From CAWCOU01 sp963797335 (GTDB lineage Bacteria > Pseudomonadota > Gammaproteobacteria > JAURND01): a stretch of 64,000 nt of DNA. Below are positions 1 to 9,532 of this stretch, one piece after another (position 1 is the first letter of the stretch; every line of letters starts with the position of its first letter). The notes under the pieces were generated by a model that was not told where the DNA came from, searched no databases, and saw only the letters and a list, made by a program, of their open reading frames with translations. Both the position numbers and the translations under genes were made by a program. The stretch spans positions 1-64,000 of the forward strand of contig CAWCOU010000008.1 of NCBI GenBank assembly GCA_963797335.1, given 5' to 3'.

Positions 1-1445
1 GCGCTTCCAGCTGTGCTTCTAGCGTCAGCGGTACGTGCACGGCCATTTGGTCACCGTCAAAGTCGGCGTTGTAAGCGGTACATACCAGCGGATGCAGTTG
101 GATGGCCTTACCTTCGATCAATACCGGCTCAAATGCTTGGATACCCAAACGGTGTAAGGTCGGCGCACGGTTGAGTAATACGGGGTGTTCGCGGATAACT
201 CTTCTAAAATATCCCAGACTTCCGGCGCTTCGCTGTCCACCATTTTTTTAGCGGCTTTAATGGTGGTCGCCAAGCCTCGACGTTGCAGTTTGCTGAAGAT
301 GTAAGGCTTGAATAATTCCAAAGCCATTTTTTTCGGCAGACCGCATTGATGTAAGCGTAAGGTCGGACCAACCACGATCACGGAACGACCGGAATAATCG
401 ACTCGCTTACCTAATAAGTTTTGACGGAAACGTCCTTGCTTACCCTTAATCATATCGGCCAAGGATTTTAAGGGTCGACGGTTAGCGCCGGTAATTGCTC
501 GACCGCGACGACCATTGTCTAACAAGGCATCGACAGCTTCTTGCAACATCCGTTTTTCATTGCGAACAATGATATCGGGTGCGCTTAAATCCAGTAAGCG
601 CTTGAGACGGTTATTACGATTGATGACGCGACGATATAAATCGTTCAAGTCGGAGGTGGCAAAACGGCCACCATCTAACGGCACCAAGGGACGCAAATCG
701 GGCGGCAGCACCGGTAAGACATTTAATATCATCCACTCTGGTTTATTGCCCGAAGCCAAAAAGGCTTCCATCACCTTCAAGCGTTTAGTTAATTTTTTCA
801 ACCGCGTTTCCGAAGTCGTAGTCGGAATTTCTTCGCGAAGCGCGGCGATTTCGTTTTCTAATTGAATGCCACGCAATAAATGCTGCACAGCTTCAGCGCC
901 CATCAGCGCTTCAAATTCATCGCCGTATTCTTCGACGGCATCCAGATACGCTTCTTCGGATAATAGTTGGCCGGCTTTTAAGGGTGTCATGCCAGGGTCA
1001 ACGACGACGAAGGCTTCAAAATACAAAATGCGTTCGATGTCGCGCAGCGTCATATCCAGCAATAAACCAATGCGGGAAGGCAGTGATTTTAGGTACCAAA
1101 TATGGGCGACTGGGCACGCCAGTTCAATGTGCCCCATACGGTCACGACGTACTTTGGCTAAAGTGACTTCCACTCCGCATTTTTCGCAAATGACGCCGCG
1201 GTGTTTGAGACGTTTGTATTTACCGCATAAGCATTCGTAATCTTTAACCGGTCCGAAGATTTTCGCGCAGAACAAACCGTCGCGTTCGGGTTTGAAGGTG
1301 CGGTAATTGATGGTTTCTGGTTTTTTTACTTCACCAAACGACCAGGAGCGAATCATGTCGGGGAAGAAAGACCAATGCTGATGGAATCGAACTCTTCGAC
1401 ATGTTCTTTTCGAATGAAACTGACCAGATCTTGCAATGCAGCCAA
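1..1445 (-). CDS. rpoC: RNA polymerase beta' subunit (5' part, two apparent frameshifts)
   Basis: This is the N-terminal third of RpoC, the clamp and active-site subunit of RNA polymerase; the rest lies beyond the window. Translation most plausibly starts at a TTG at 1445, six bases after an AGGAGA site (1452-1457), giving the usual N-terminus. The zinc-finger cysteines (CLCGK...CEKCG) follow, and the catalytic NADFDGD motif is encoded at 50-70. The reading frame is broken twice: near 1357-1360, where a C-run is one base short just before DMIRSW, and near 201-204, where one G is missing in the codons before IREHPVLLNRAP. Protein similarity continues across both breaks. Since the gene is essential, sequence error is likelier than decay. 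Confidence 0.93.
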
Positions 1446-1541
1446 TGTGGTTCTCCTGTCAAGATAATAGGTTCAGCAGCCATGACTACTGAAAAATAAA
1501 ATAATTATTCGATCTGTACTACTAACTAATGTCATTGAGAT

Positions 1542-1570
1542 TCTCCTTCTCCCACAAGGGGAGAAGGAGA
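1542..1570. repeat. Dispersed hyphenated palindrome, copy 1
   Basis: Twelve-base perfect arms (1542-1553 and 1559-1570, core CTCCTTCTCCC) flank a five-base loop, ACAAG. It sits in the rpoB-rpoC gap, 27 bases after the rpoB stop. The same unit recurs at 12199-12223 and, in reverse orientation, at 58101-58125. It could act as a processing or attenuation hairpin between rpoB and rpoC, but its recurrence says it is a repeat family. Confidence 0.85.
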
Positions 1571-1596
1571 TATTTCATTAGTTCGGCGTTCTTAAC

Positions 1597-4500
1597 TTAC
1601 TCGTGTTCCAGTTCCATGTTAATACCGAGCGAACGGATTTCCTTCACCAACACATTAAAGGATTCCGGCATACCGGCCTCCATGCGATGGTCGCCGTCGA
1701 CAATATTTTTGTACATTTTGGTACGACCGTTGATGTTGTCGGATTTCACGGTCAGCATTTCTTGCAATGTGTAAGAAGCACCATATGCTTCCAGCGCCCA
1801 CACTTCCATTTCCCCGAAGCGCTGGCCACCGAATTGGGCCTTACCGCCCAGTGGTTGCTGAGTCACCAAACTGTAGGAACCGGTGGAACGTGCATGCATT
1901 TTATCTTCCACTAAGTGGTTGAGTTTCAGCATGTACATATAACCAACGGTAATTTCTCGTTCAAATGAATCACCGGTGCGACCGTCGTACAGTGTGGCTT
2001 GCCCTGATTCTGGTAAACCGGTCAGTTTTAACAGCGCTTTGATTTCCGCTTCGGTAGCACCATCAAACACTGGTGTGGCTACAGGCACGCCACCGCGGAG
2101 ATTCTCTGCCAAGGCCAGGATTTCTTGTTCGCTAAACGTGCTGAAATCGATCGGTTGCGCAGAACCTATGCTATAGATTTTCGTTAAAAATTCGGCTAAT
2201 TCGGTCACCTTTTTCCGTTGATCGACCATTTCACCAATTTTGACGCCCAATCCTTTCGCCGCCCAACCCAAGTGACACTCTAAGACTTGTCCCACGTTCA
2301 TACGCGAAGGTACGCCTAGCGGATTCAAGACGATATCCACCGGTGTGCCATCAGCCAAGTGCGGCATGTCTTCGATGGGAACAATGGTAGAAACCACGCC
2401 TTTGTTACCATGACGTCCGGCCATCTTATCGCCGGGCTGAATTTTTCGTTTCACGGCCAAATAGACTTTGACAATCTTAATGACGCCCGGCGCTAAATCG
2501 TCGCCCTGCACCAGTTTCTTGCGTTTAGCTTCTAACTTCACGTCATGGTCTTTACGCAATTGTTTTGCTTGAGCCGCTAACGCTTCTAAGGTTTGGGCTT
2601 CACTTTCTTCTTTTAAATGAATATCAAACCATTTTTCACGGGGCAGTTCTTGCAAATAGGCCTTGGTAATTTTTTGCCCGGACTTTAATCCGGAAGGACC
2701 ACGCTGAGCCGTTTTGTTGACAAGCAATGTTTCCACGCGTTGGTATAACGCTTCTTCACGAATACGCAGCTCGTCATCCAAGTCCTTTTTGACTTTATCA
2801 ATGTCGGCTTTTTCGATTTCCAACGCGCGTGCGTCTTTTTTAAGACCGTCACGCGTGAATACTTGAACATCAATGACGGTACCATTGGATCCTGGCGGAA
2901 CTCGCAACGAGGTGTCTTTCACATCCGATGCTTTTTCACCAAAGATGGCACGTAACAGTTTTTCTTCCGGTGTCAGCTGCGTTTCACCTTTCGGGGTCAC
3001 TTTACCTACGAGAATATCGCCCATCGCCACTTCGGCGCCGATATAAACAATGCCACATTTATCCAACTTAGAAAGTGCACCCTCACCGACGTTAGGAATA
3101 TCAGCTGTGATGTCTTCAGCGCCCAACCTGGTATCACGAGCGACACAGGTGAGCTCTTGAATATGAATGGTGGTGAATCGATCTTCTTTGACTAGGTTTT
3201 CGGACAGTAAGATCGAGTCTTCAAAGTTGTAACCATTCCACGGCATGAAAGCGACGAGGAGGTTTTGGCCTAAGGCTAATTCACCTAAATCGGTAGAAGG
3301 TCCATCGGCCAGTACATCACCGACGCGAACTTCATCGCCCACTTCCACTAAGGGCCGTTGATTGATACAGGTGTTTTTATTGGAGCGGGTAAATTTAATG
3401 AGGGAATAAATATCCACACCCGATTCATCGATGCCGCGCTGATCTTCGTCCACTCGCACCACAATACGGGCTGCGTCAATGAAATCAACCACACCACCAC
3501 GCTTGGCGACAATGGTAACCCCCGAATCGGTGGCAACCACACGTTCAATACCCGTGCCTACTAGCGGTTTTTCCGAATGCAAATTCGGCACCGCTTGGCG
3601 TTGCATGTTCGAACCCATCAACGCACGGTTAGCATCGTCGTGTTCCAAAAATGGAATCAACGCGGCTGCCACCGAGACAATCTGAGAGGGTGACACATCC
3701 ATGTAATTGACTTTATCGGGAGTCGTAATCGTGAAATCACCTTTATGACGGCAGGACACGAATTCGTCGATCAGGTGTTCGTCTTTGTCCAATTTGGTGT
3801 TGGCCTGGGCAATAAAGAACTGACCTTCATCGATAGCGGAGAGGTAATGGATTTCACCGGTTAAACGGCTATTTTCCACTTTACGATACGGGGTTTCTAA
3901 AAAACCGTATTCGTTGGTTCTGGCAAACATGGCTAGGGAATTAATCAAACCAATGTTCGGACCTTCCGGTGTTTCAATGGGGCAAACACGGCCGTAGTGA
4001 GTGGTATGCACGTCACGCACTTCGAAACTGGCGCGTTCACGGGTCAATCCACCCGGCCCTAATGCCGAGACGCGACGTTTATGCGTCACTTCTGACAGCG
4101 GGTTGTCTTGGTCCATAAATTGCGATAATTGACTGGAGCCAAAAAACTCTTTGATGGTGGCGGAAATCGGTTTGGCGTTGATTAAATCTTGCGGCATCAG
4201 ATTTTCAACATCGGCCAGACTGAGGCGATCTTTTACCGCGCGTTCGACACGCACTAATCCGACTCGGAATTGATTCTCAGTCATTTCACCGACACTGCGG
4301 ACGCGACGATTACCCAAGTGATCGATGTCGTCGACTTCGCCTCGACCATCGCGAATGTCGATCATGACTTTGATGACAGCAATGATGTCTTCTTTGGACA
4401 GCGTACCCGGACCGGTTAAATCGGTGCGACCGACGCGGCGGTTGAATTTCATGCGGCCGACGGCGGAAAGGTCGTATCGTTCCAACGTGAAGAATAGATT

Positions 4501-5703
4501 TTGGAACAGGTTCTCAGCGGCTTCCTTGGTCGGTGGTTCGCCCGGGCGCATCATTCGGTAGATTTCTACCAAGGCTTCTAACTGGCTGTTGCTGGTGTCA
4601 ATTCGTAACGTATCGGCTATGTAAGCGCCTCGATCCAAATCATTGGTAAATAATGTTTTGAAGGTGGTGACGTTGGCTTTTTTCAGAGTTGTTAATAGCT
4701 CGGTGGTGATTTCCGTATTGGCTTCCACTAAAATTTCACCAGTGGTTTGGTCGACGATGGATTCGCCGATGACCTTGCCGAGCAAATATTCTACCGGTAC
4801 GGTCAATTCTTTGACGTGATCTTTTTCTAATTGACGAATATGGCGTAATGAAATGCGACGATCTTTTTCAACGATGATTTTGCCTTCTTTATTTTTAATA
4901 TCGGTGAGGGCAATTTCTCCACGTAACCGTTCGGGAATTAAATCCAGCACCCAATTATCGTCACGCCAGTGGAAGGTATTCATTTCAAAGAAGGTATGTA
5001 AAATTTCTTCGGTATTGTAACCCAAGGCTCGCAATAAAATAGAAACTGGTAATTTGCGTCGGCGGTCTATGCGTACAAATAAACAATCTTTAGGATCAAA
5101 TTCAAAATCCAACCAAGAGCCGCGATAAGGAATAATACGGGCGGAATATAATAATTTACCGGAGGAATGGGTCTTGCCCTTATCATGTTCAAAGAATACA
5201 CCGGGTGAACGATGGAGCTGAGAAACGACGACTCGTTCCGTACCATTAATAACAAAGCTGCCGGTATCAGTCATAAGCGGAATTTCGCCCATGTAAACTT
5301 CTTGCTCACGGATGTCTTTGACGACTTGATTTTTGCCGCCTTCTTTATCGTAAATCACTAACCGTAATTTAACGCGCAACGGTACTGCGTAAGTGAGGCC
5401 GCGTGATCGACATTCTTTGACGTCAAAACCGACTTCACCTAGGGTGTAGCTATGGTATTCCAGGGCGGCAGTTCCTGAATAACTGGTAATGGGGAATACA
5501 GATTTGAATGCAGCGTGTAAGCCCGTATCGGTTCTGGCCGTTACTGGGATTTCCGCTTGTAAAAAGTCTTTATAGGAATCCAATTGCAGGCTTAATAAAT
5601 AAGGCGTATTCATGGCGTTCGGACTTTTGCCAAATCCTTTACGAATACGTTTTTTTTCGGTGTTAGAAAAATTCTGAGTAGAATGAGTCTTACTATAAGC
5701 CAT
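1597..5703 (-). CDS. rpoB: RNA polymerase beta subunit
   Basis: The 1368-residue protein matches full-length RpoB, slightly longer than the roughly 1342-residue E. coli protein. It forms the catalytic core with RpoC. The rifampicin-binding segment is visible at about residues 521-550 (SQLSQFMDQDNP, then THKRRVSALGPGG) and keeps the wild-type Gln, Asp, His and Ser at the usual resistance positions. The C-terminus ends with the conserved ALEAYGA region and a SFNVLVKEIRSLG tail. A strong GGAG-type ribosome site precedes the ATG. No internal breaks are seen, unlike rpoC downstream. It is co-transcribed with rplJL upstream through an attenuating hairpin at 5840-5877. Confidence 0.98.
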   Translation of the reverse strand: MAYSKTHSTQNFSNTEKKRIRKGFGKSPNAMNTPYLLSLQLDSYKDFLQAEIPVTARTDTGLHAAFKSVFPITSYSGTAALEYHSYTLGEVGFDVKECRSRGLTYAVPLRVKLRLVIYDKEGGKNQVVKDIREQEVYMGEIPLMTDTGSFVINGTERVVVSQLHRSPGVFFEHDKGKTHSSGKLLYSARIIPYRGSWLDFEFDPKDCLFVRIDRRRKLPVSILLRALGYNTEEILHTFFEMNTFHWRDDNWVLDLIPERLRGEIALTDIKNKEGKIIVEKDRRISLRHIRQLEKDHVKELTVPVEYLLGKVIGESIVDQTTGEILVEANTEITTELLTTLKKANVTTFKTLFTNDLDRGAYIADTLRIDTSNSQLEALVEIYRMMRPGEPPTKEAAENLFQNLFFTLERYDLSAVGRMKFNRRVGRTDLTGPGTLSKEDIIAVIKVMIDIRDGRGEVDDIDHLGNRRVRSVGEMTENQFRVGLVRVERAVKDRLSLADVENLMPQDLINAKPISATIKEFFGSSQLSQFMDQDNPLSEVTHKRRVSALGPGGLTRERASFEVRDVHTTHYGRVCPIETPEGPNIGLINSLAMFARTNEYGFLETPYRKVENSRLTGEIHYLSAIDEGQFFIAQANTKLDKDEHLIDEFVSCRHKGDFTITTPDKVNYMDVSPSQIVSVAAALIPFLEHDDANRALMGSNMQRQAVPNLHSEKPLVGTGIERVVATDSGVTIVAKRGGVVDFIDAARIVVRVDEDQRGIDESGVDIYSLIKFTRSNKNTCINQRPLVEVGDEVRVGDVLADGPSTDLGELALGQNLLVAFMPWNGYNFEDSILLSENLVKEDRFTTIHIQELTCVARDTRLGAEDITADIPNVGEGALSKLDKCGIVYIGAEVAMGDILVGKVTPKGETQLTPEEKLLRAIFGEKASDVKDTSLRVPPGSNGTVIDVQVFTRDGLKKDARALEIEKADIDKVKKDLDDELRIREEALYQRVETLLVNKTAQRGPSGLKSGQKITKAYLQELPREKWFDIHLKEESEAQTLEALAAQAKQLRKDHDVKLEAKRKKLVQGDDLAPGVIKIVKVYLAVKRKIQPGDKMAGRHGNKGVVSTIVPIEDMPHLADGTPVDIVLNPLGVPSRMNVGQVLECHLGWAAKGLGVKIGEMVDQRKKVTELAEFLTKIYSIGSAQPIDFSTFSEQEILALAENLRGGVPVATPVFDGATEAEIKALLKLTGLPESGQATLYDGRTGDSFEREITVGYMYMLKLNHLVEDKMHARSTGSYSLVTQQPLGGKAQFGGQRFGEMEVWALEAYGASYTLQEMLTVKSDNINGRTKMYKNIVDGDHRMEAGMPESFNVLVKEIRSLGINMELEHE

Positions 5704-5839
5704 CGGCTCCCCTCACCTAAAATAAATCGCTGACATGTAAACTATTCATCACAAGATGAAGCGGTTCTATTTTCCTAAGATCCGCCCGCTTCCGTTATTC
5801 TTAATCCTTGTGCTGCCTAATTTACGAAAAAACTAATAG

Positions 5840-5877
5840 AAAACGCCGGACGAGGCATGTACCTCATCCGGTGTTTT
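5840..5877 (-). terminator. Hairpin terminator/attenuator between rplL and rpoB
   Basis: Sixteen-base arms with two G-T wobble or mismatch positions flank a six-base loop and are followed on the minus strand by a short T run (GTTTTC). It lies 23 bases after rplL and 137 bases before rpoB. In E. coli an attenuator at this place lowers rpoBC relative to ribosomal protein expression; the same role is inferred here. Confidence 0.75.
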
Positions 5878-5899
5878 CAGATGAAACTGGTATACCCAC

Positions 5900-6271
5900 T
5901 TACTTCACTTCGACTTCTGCACCTGCTTCTTCCAGTTTCTTTTTAATATCAGCGGAGTCTGCTTTAGAAATGCCTTCCTTGACAACAGAAGGTACGCCTT
6001 CGACGAGATCTTTGGCTTCTTTTAAACCTAAACCGGTGATGGCGCGAATGACTTTGATGACTTCAATTTTATTGGCGCCAAAGCCTTTCATGACGACATC
6101 AAATTCGGTTTTTTCTTCTGCTGCGGCAGCGGGGCCAGCGGCAGCAGCAGGGGCAGCAGCAACGGCTGCGGCAGCTGATACACCAAATTCTTCTTCGATC
6201 GCTTTTACCAGGTCAACCACTTCTTTGATGGTCATACCTTTAATTGTTTCTACTACTTGAGAAATAGACAT
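5900..6271 (-). CDS. rplL: 50S ribosomal protein L7/L12
   Basis: A 123-residue stalk protein. The N-terminal dimerisation helix (SISQVVETIKGMTIKEVVDL) leads into an Ala/Pro-rich hinge at about residues 33-52, then the conserved C-terminal domain (KTEFDVVMKGFGANKIEVIK, GLGLKEAKDLVEG) that recruits translational GTPases. It follows rplJ by 44 bases and shares its L10-leader control. Length and sequence are fully typical. Confidence 0.98.
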   Translation of the reverse strand: MSISQVVETIKGMTIKEVVDLVKAIEEEFGVSAAAAVAAAPAAAAGPAAAAEEKTEFDVVMKGFGANKIEVIKVIRAITGLGLKEAKDLVEGVPSVVKEGISKADSADIKKKLEEAGAEVEVK

Positions 6272-6315
6272 GAAGTTCTCCTAAATAAATTCAAATGTTA
6301 TGTGTTAGGGCGCCA

Positions 6316-6843
6316 TTAAGCTGCTTGCTGTTTATCGGCAACAGCCGCTAATACACGCGCCACGCGTGCATACGGTTCTGCCAACGTTCTGACCAGTTTG
6401 GTGACTGGTGCATTCAGCACAGCCAACAACATAGCCAATGCATGCTCGCGAGTGGGCAGATTCGCCACCGCTTCAAGCTCATTGCCCGCTAATATTTTTT
6501 CGCCAAACGAGAGTGCTTTTATTTCCAGCAGTTTGTTGTCTTTCGCAAAGTCACGCATCAATCGCGCCGCTTCGCCGGCATCACCTGCTGAAAACAGAAT
6601 AATCACCGGGCCAGACAATATCTCTTGTAAACAAGCAAATGAGGTATCTTGTACAGCCAATCGCGCCAATGTATTCCGAACCACCCGTAGGTAGAGCCCG
6701 GCCGTTCTTGCCTTGGCACGCAATTCCGTCATTTGCGCTACTGTCAAACCGCGGTAATTAGCAACTATCGCAAAACCGGCGTCTTTTGCCACTTTCGCTA
6801 CTTCAGTGACAATTAATTTCTTATTTTCCAGTTTAAGCGCCAT
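6316..6843 (-). CDS. rplJ: 50S ribosomal protein L10
   Basis: The 175-residue protein is L10, which anchors L7/L12 dimers to the ribosome through its C-terminal helix. The N-terminal block KLIVTEVAKVAKDAGFAIVA and the NYRGLTVAQMTELR motif are characteristic. A GAGGGTAATG context sets the start. The 285-base leader upstream is structured and probably binds L10-L7/L12 to repress rplJL translation, as known for this operon. Confidence 0.97.
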   Translation of the reverse strand: MALKLENKKLIVTEVAKVAKDAGFAIVANYRGLTVAQMTELRAKARTAGLYLRVVRNTLARLAVQDTSFACLQEILSGPVIILFSAGDAGEAARLMRDFAKDNKLLEIKALSFGEKILAGNELEAVANLPTREHALAMLLAVLNAPVTKLVRTLAEPYARVARVLAAVADKQQAA

Positions 6844-6849
6844 TCATTA

Positions 6850-6990
6850 CCCTCTATTAAAATATAAACGTGTGAAGAGTTTGCTAAACTCTGCGCAACA
6901 AATCACGTTTATAATTCCAGGAATCTGAGCTGCATCACACGCCCGGATTTCCTTTTCTGTGGTGTCTACTCTCAAAAATTGAAAGGTATC
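6850..6990 (-). promoter_or_regulatory. Probable ribosomal protein L10 leader RNA
   Basis: The 285-base gap between rplA and rplJ has no credible gene. On the minus strand it holds a bulged stem formed by GGAAATCC and GGAATT-type arms around a GGGCGTGTGATGCAGCTCAG segment (6915-6952), followed by a perfect 7-bp hairpin (6876-6892). Position, size and the AUGCAGCUCAG-like loop agree with the L10 autoregulatory leader known in bacteria. This is inferred from context, not from a covariance search. Confidence 0.55.
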
Positions 6991-7129
6991 CACCGCCTGC
7001 GCAGGTACTTCGTTAGATGGCACCATCGACTTCATAATGCCCCAACGCCTGAATTAAGTATGCATACACACACCTGCGGTCTTCGACGGATCACAAACTA
7101 ATCAGCGATACCGTGAAATCTTTTTACAG

Positions 7130-7825
7130 CTAATCTTCCAACGAAGCCACATCGATGGCTAACCCTGGACCCATGGTGGTGGAGAGGGCGATTTTTTGTA
7201 AGAACACGCCTTTGGCTGAGGCCGGTCTGGCTTTTTTCAAGTCGGTCAGTAATACCTTGAGGTTTTCTTTCAGGTTTTGACTTTCAAAATTAACCTTGCC
7301 GATGGTGCTGTGGATGATGCCACCTTTTTCGGTGCGGTAACGCACTTGTCCAGATTTGGCGTTTTTCACAGCATTGGTTACGTCAGTGGTAACTGTGCCG
7401 ACTTTTGGGTTAGGCATCAGCCCTCGTGGACCGAGGATTTGACCTAATTGACCAACCAGGCGCATAGCATCGGGAGTGGCAATAACCACATCGAAATCTA
7501 AATTTCCAGCCTTCACAGCTTCAGCCAAATCATCGAAACCGACTCGATCGGCGCCAGCTGCTTGAGCGGCTTCGGCATTTTGCCCTTGCGCAAATACCGC
7601 CACTTTCACGGTGCGGCCAGTGCCGTGCGGTAACACGGTAGCCCCTCGAACCACTTGGTCGGAGTTGCGAGGATCCACGCCCAATTTAATGCTGACATCG
7701 ACACCTTCCACAAACTTGACAGTCGAGCAGGATTTTAATAGCTCAATCGCTTCTTGAATGGGATAAAGTTTGCCTAGCGTGACTTTTTCATTAATGGCTT
7801 TTTGACGTTTAGAGAGCTTACTCAT
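7130..7825 (-). CDS. rplA: 50S ribosomal protein L1
   Basis: A 231-residue L1, the mobile ribosomal stalk protein that also represses its own L11-L1 message in other gammaproteobacteria. Diagnostic blocks are ATPDAMRLVGQLGQILGPRG and LMPNPKVGTVT near the middle. The start overlaps the end of rplK by eight bases, so the two are translationally coupled. Length matches the family (E. coli 234). Confidence 0.98.
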   Translation of the reverse strand: MSKLSKRQKAINEKVTLGKLYPIQEAIELLKSCSTVKFVEGVDVSIKLGVDPRNSDQVVRGATVLPHGTGRTVKVAVFAQGQNAEAAQAAGADRVGFDDLAEAVKAGNLDFDVVIATPDAMRLVGQLGQILGPRGLMPNPKVGTVTTDVTNAVKNAKSGQVRYRTEKGGIIHSTIGKVNFESQNLKENLKVLLTDLKKARPASAKGVFLQKIALSTTMGPGLAIDVASLED

Positions 7826-8264
7826 TGAATGTTCCTTCCACTTCTATACCCATACTGCGAGCGGTGCCCGCAATCGTTTTGACGGCAGTGGCTATCGTTG
7901 CTGCGTTAAGATCTGGCATCTTCAAACGTGCAATGTCTTCCACTTGTTTAATGGTGACTTTACCCACTTTATCGGTATGCGGTTTGGCACTGCCGCTAGC
8001 AATACCAGCCGCTTTCTTCAATAGTACCGAAGCGGGGGGAGTTTTGGTAATGAAGGTAAAGCTACGATCATTATAAACGGTGATGACCACGGGGATAGGT
8101 ATGCCCGGTTCAAGCGAGGGGGTTTGCGTTTTGGCGTTGAACGCTTTGCAAAATTCCATGATGTTGACGCCGTGCTGGCCTAAAGCCGGCCCCACTGGCG
8201 GGCTTGGGTTTGCTTGGGCTGCTTTGACTTGTAATTTAATATACGCCTGAATTTTCTTTGCCAT
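7818..8264 (-). CDS. rplK: 50S ribosomal protein L11
   Basis: A 148-residue L11, part of the GTPase-associated centre that binds 23S rRNA. The N-terminal proline-rich block PSPPVGPALGQHGVNIMEFC and the RNA-binding C-terminal domain (KVTIKQVEDIARLKMPDLNA) are present. An AGGAGT-type site precedes the ATG. First gene of the rplKA pair, 69 bases after nusG. Confidence 0.98.
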   Translation of the reverse strand: MAKKIQAYIKLQVKAAQANPSPPVGPALGQHGVNIMEFCKAFNAKTQTPSLEPGIPIPVVITVYNDRSFTFITKTPPASVLLKKAAGIASGSAKPHTDKVGKVTIKQVEDIARLKMPDLNAATIATAVKTIAGTARSMGIEVEGTFNE

Positions 8265-8333
8265 CTTTTACTCCTAAATAATGCATAAGCCAGCGGCTTT
8301 TGAAGACACTTCGATCCAAAAGTTACCGCTCAT

Positions 8334-8882
8334 TTAACTTTTTTCTACTTGCCCAAATTCCAATTCGACTGGGGTGGATCGCCCAAAAATTAAGACTGAA
8401 ACGCGTAATCGATTCTTCTCATAATTAACGTCTTCCACTACGCCATTGAAATCAGCGAAAGGACCATCGGTAACCCGAACCACTTCACCTGGCTCAAACA
8501 ACACCTTGGGACGAGGTTTATCAACGCCTTCTTGCACCCTTTTCAAGATCGAGGTGGCTTGAGAGGCAGGGATGGGGGCAGGATTTTTCCCACCAATAAA
8601 TCCGATGACACCCCGCACTTCTTTAACGCAATGCCAGCTTTCCGCAGTCATGGCCATTTTCACCCAAACATACCCGGGGAAGAATTTTCGTTCTGTTTTT
8701 CGTTTTTGCCCCGAACGCATTTCCACTACTTCTTCGGTCGGAACGACCATTTCGCCAAATAAATCGTCCATTTTAAACGTGCGAATTCGTTCTTGGAGGC
8801 GAAGAACTACCGAGTTTTCTTCACCAGTGCGCGTATGTACGACATACCATTGTTTTGTTGTATCGGATTTAAGATCGGACAT
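8334..8882 (-). CDS. nusG: Transcription termination/antitermination factor NusG
   Basis: NusG couples RNA polymerase to Rho or to the ribosome. The 182-residue form starting at ATG 8882 is preferred because GAGGAT lies just upstream and the product begins SDLKSDTTKQWYVVHTRTGE, the usual NGN-domain start; a longer open frame exists but lacks a site. The NGN domain (PGYVWVKM, VRGVIGFIGG) is followed by the KOW domain (EVVRVTDGPFADFNGVVEDV). It follows secE by 48 bases, the standard arrangement. Confidence 0.97.
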   Translation of the reverse strand: MSDLKSDTTKQWYVVHTRTGEENSVVLRLQERIRTFKMDDLFGEMVVPTEEVVEMRSGQKRKTERKFFPGYVWVKMAMTAESWHCVKEVRGVIGFIGGKNPAPIPASQATSILKRVQEGVDKPRPKVLFEPGEVVRVTDGPFADFNGVVEDVNYEKNRLRVSVLIFGRSTPVELEFGQVEKS

Positions 8883-8930
8883 GTTTATCCTCTGGGCACT
8901 GTCAACAGCAGTTGCCCTCATTACAGTAAC

Positions 8931-9335
8931 TTAGGGTGTATTTCCGGTGCCTGTCAACCAACTCACCATGGCCAATAATGCAGAGTCTATTCCCCATAAA
9001 ACGATCGCCATCACCACCACCATGCCAACCACTACCATAGTTGTCTGCACGGTTTCCTGGCGGGTCGGCCAATACACTTTGCGCAATTCACCGCGGGCTT
9101 CTTTGGCAAAAACAAAAAGCCGCCTGCCCAGCGTTGTTCGCCATAAAATAGCGACAACAACGCACGCGAGAATAATCCATCCCGCCAGGCGCAGCGGCCA
9201 ATCGATTGTGCTGTAATGGTAGTTTGCCCACAGTCCGGCAATAATTAAAATGACTGCCAACGCCCATTGCAAACCGTCCCAATGAGAACTGGCCTTTACG
9301 TCATCTGATTTTTTATTCATAGCGGGTTTTGCCAT
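8931..9335 (-). CDS. secE: Preprotein translocase subunit SecE
   Basis: A 134-residue inner-membrane protein with three hydrophobic segments (about residues 24-41, 50-65 and 93-115), as in E. coli SecE. The conserved amphipathic block RGELRKVYWPTRQETVQTT precedes the last membrane helix. It clamps SecY in the translocon. It lies between tRNA-Trp and nusG, as in E. coli. Confidence 0.96.
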   Translation of the reverse strand: MAKPAMNKKSDDVKASSHWDGLQWALAVILIIAGLWANYHYSTIDWPLRLAGWIILACVVVAILWRTTLGRRLFVFAKEARGELRKVYWPTRQETVQTTMVVVGMVVVMAIVLWGIDSALLAMVSWLTGTGNTP

Positions 9336-9364
9336 TTTATAAGATTAGTGCTTTCGCTCGCTTA

Positions 9365-9440
9365 TGGCAGGCCAGGAGGGAATCGAACCCCCAACCTGCG
9401 GTTTTGGAGACCGCTGCTCTACCAATTGAGCTACTGACCT
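9365..9440 (-). tRNA. tRNA-Trp (CCA)
   Basis: A 76-nt cloverleaf with seven acceptor pairs (AGGTCAG with CTGGCCT, one G-U), anticodon CCA in loop CTCCAAA, T-arm GGTTCGATTCC and an encoded CCA end. It sits between tuf and secE, the expected place. Confidence 0.97.
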
Positions 9441-9480
9441 AAACTAGCAGTATTGTCTCGGACCTTCCAACATGGATTAA

Positions 9481-9525
9481 GGTCTATTGACCGTTCTACG
9501 ATGATCCGCGAACGGCCAACAGACC
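9481..9525 (-). terminator. Stem-loop after tuf
   Basis: Sixteen-base arms with two mismatches (9481-9496 and 9510-9525) form a stable stem just after the tuf stop. No strong T run follows, so it may only partly terminate or may process the transcript ahead of tRNA-Trp. Confidence 0.45.
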
Positions 9526-9532
9526 CTATCTA

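Noticed and set aside
195..1360. Programmed frameshifting in rpoC
   Set aside because: No slippery heptamer or stimulatory structure is apparent, and no such event is known for rpoC; missing bases are simpler.
5808..6260. 150-codon plus-strand frame opposite rplL
   Set aside because: It is an antisense shadow created by the Ala-rich L7/L12 hinge.
6847..7035. 62-codon open frame between rplA and rplJ
   Set aside because: It lacks a ribosome site and lies in the structured L10 leader.
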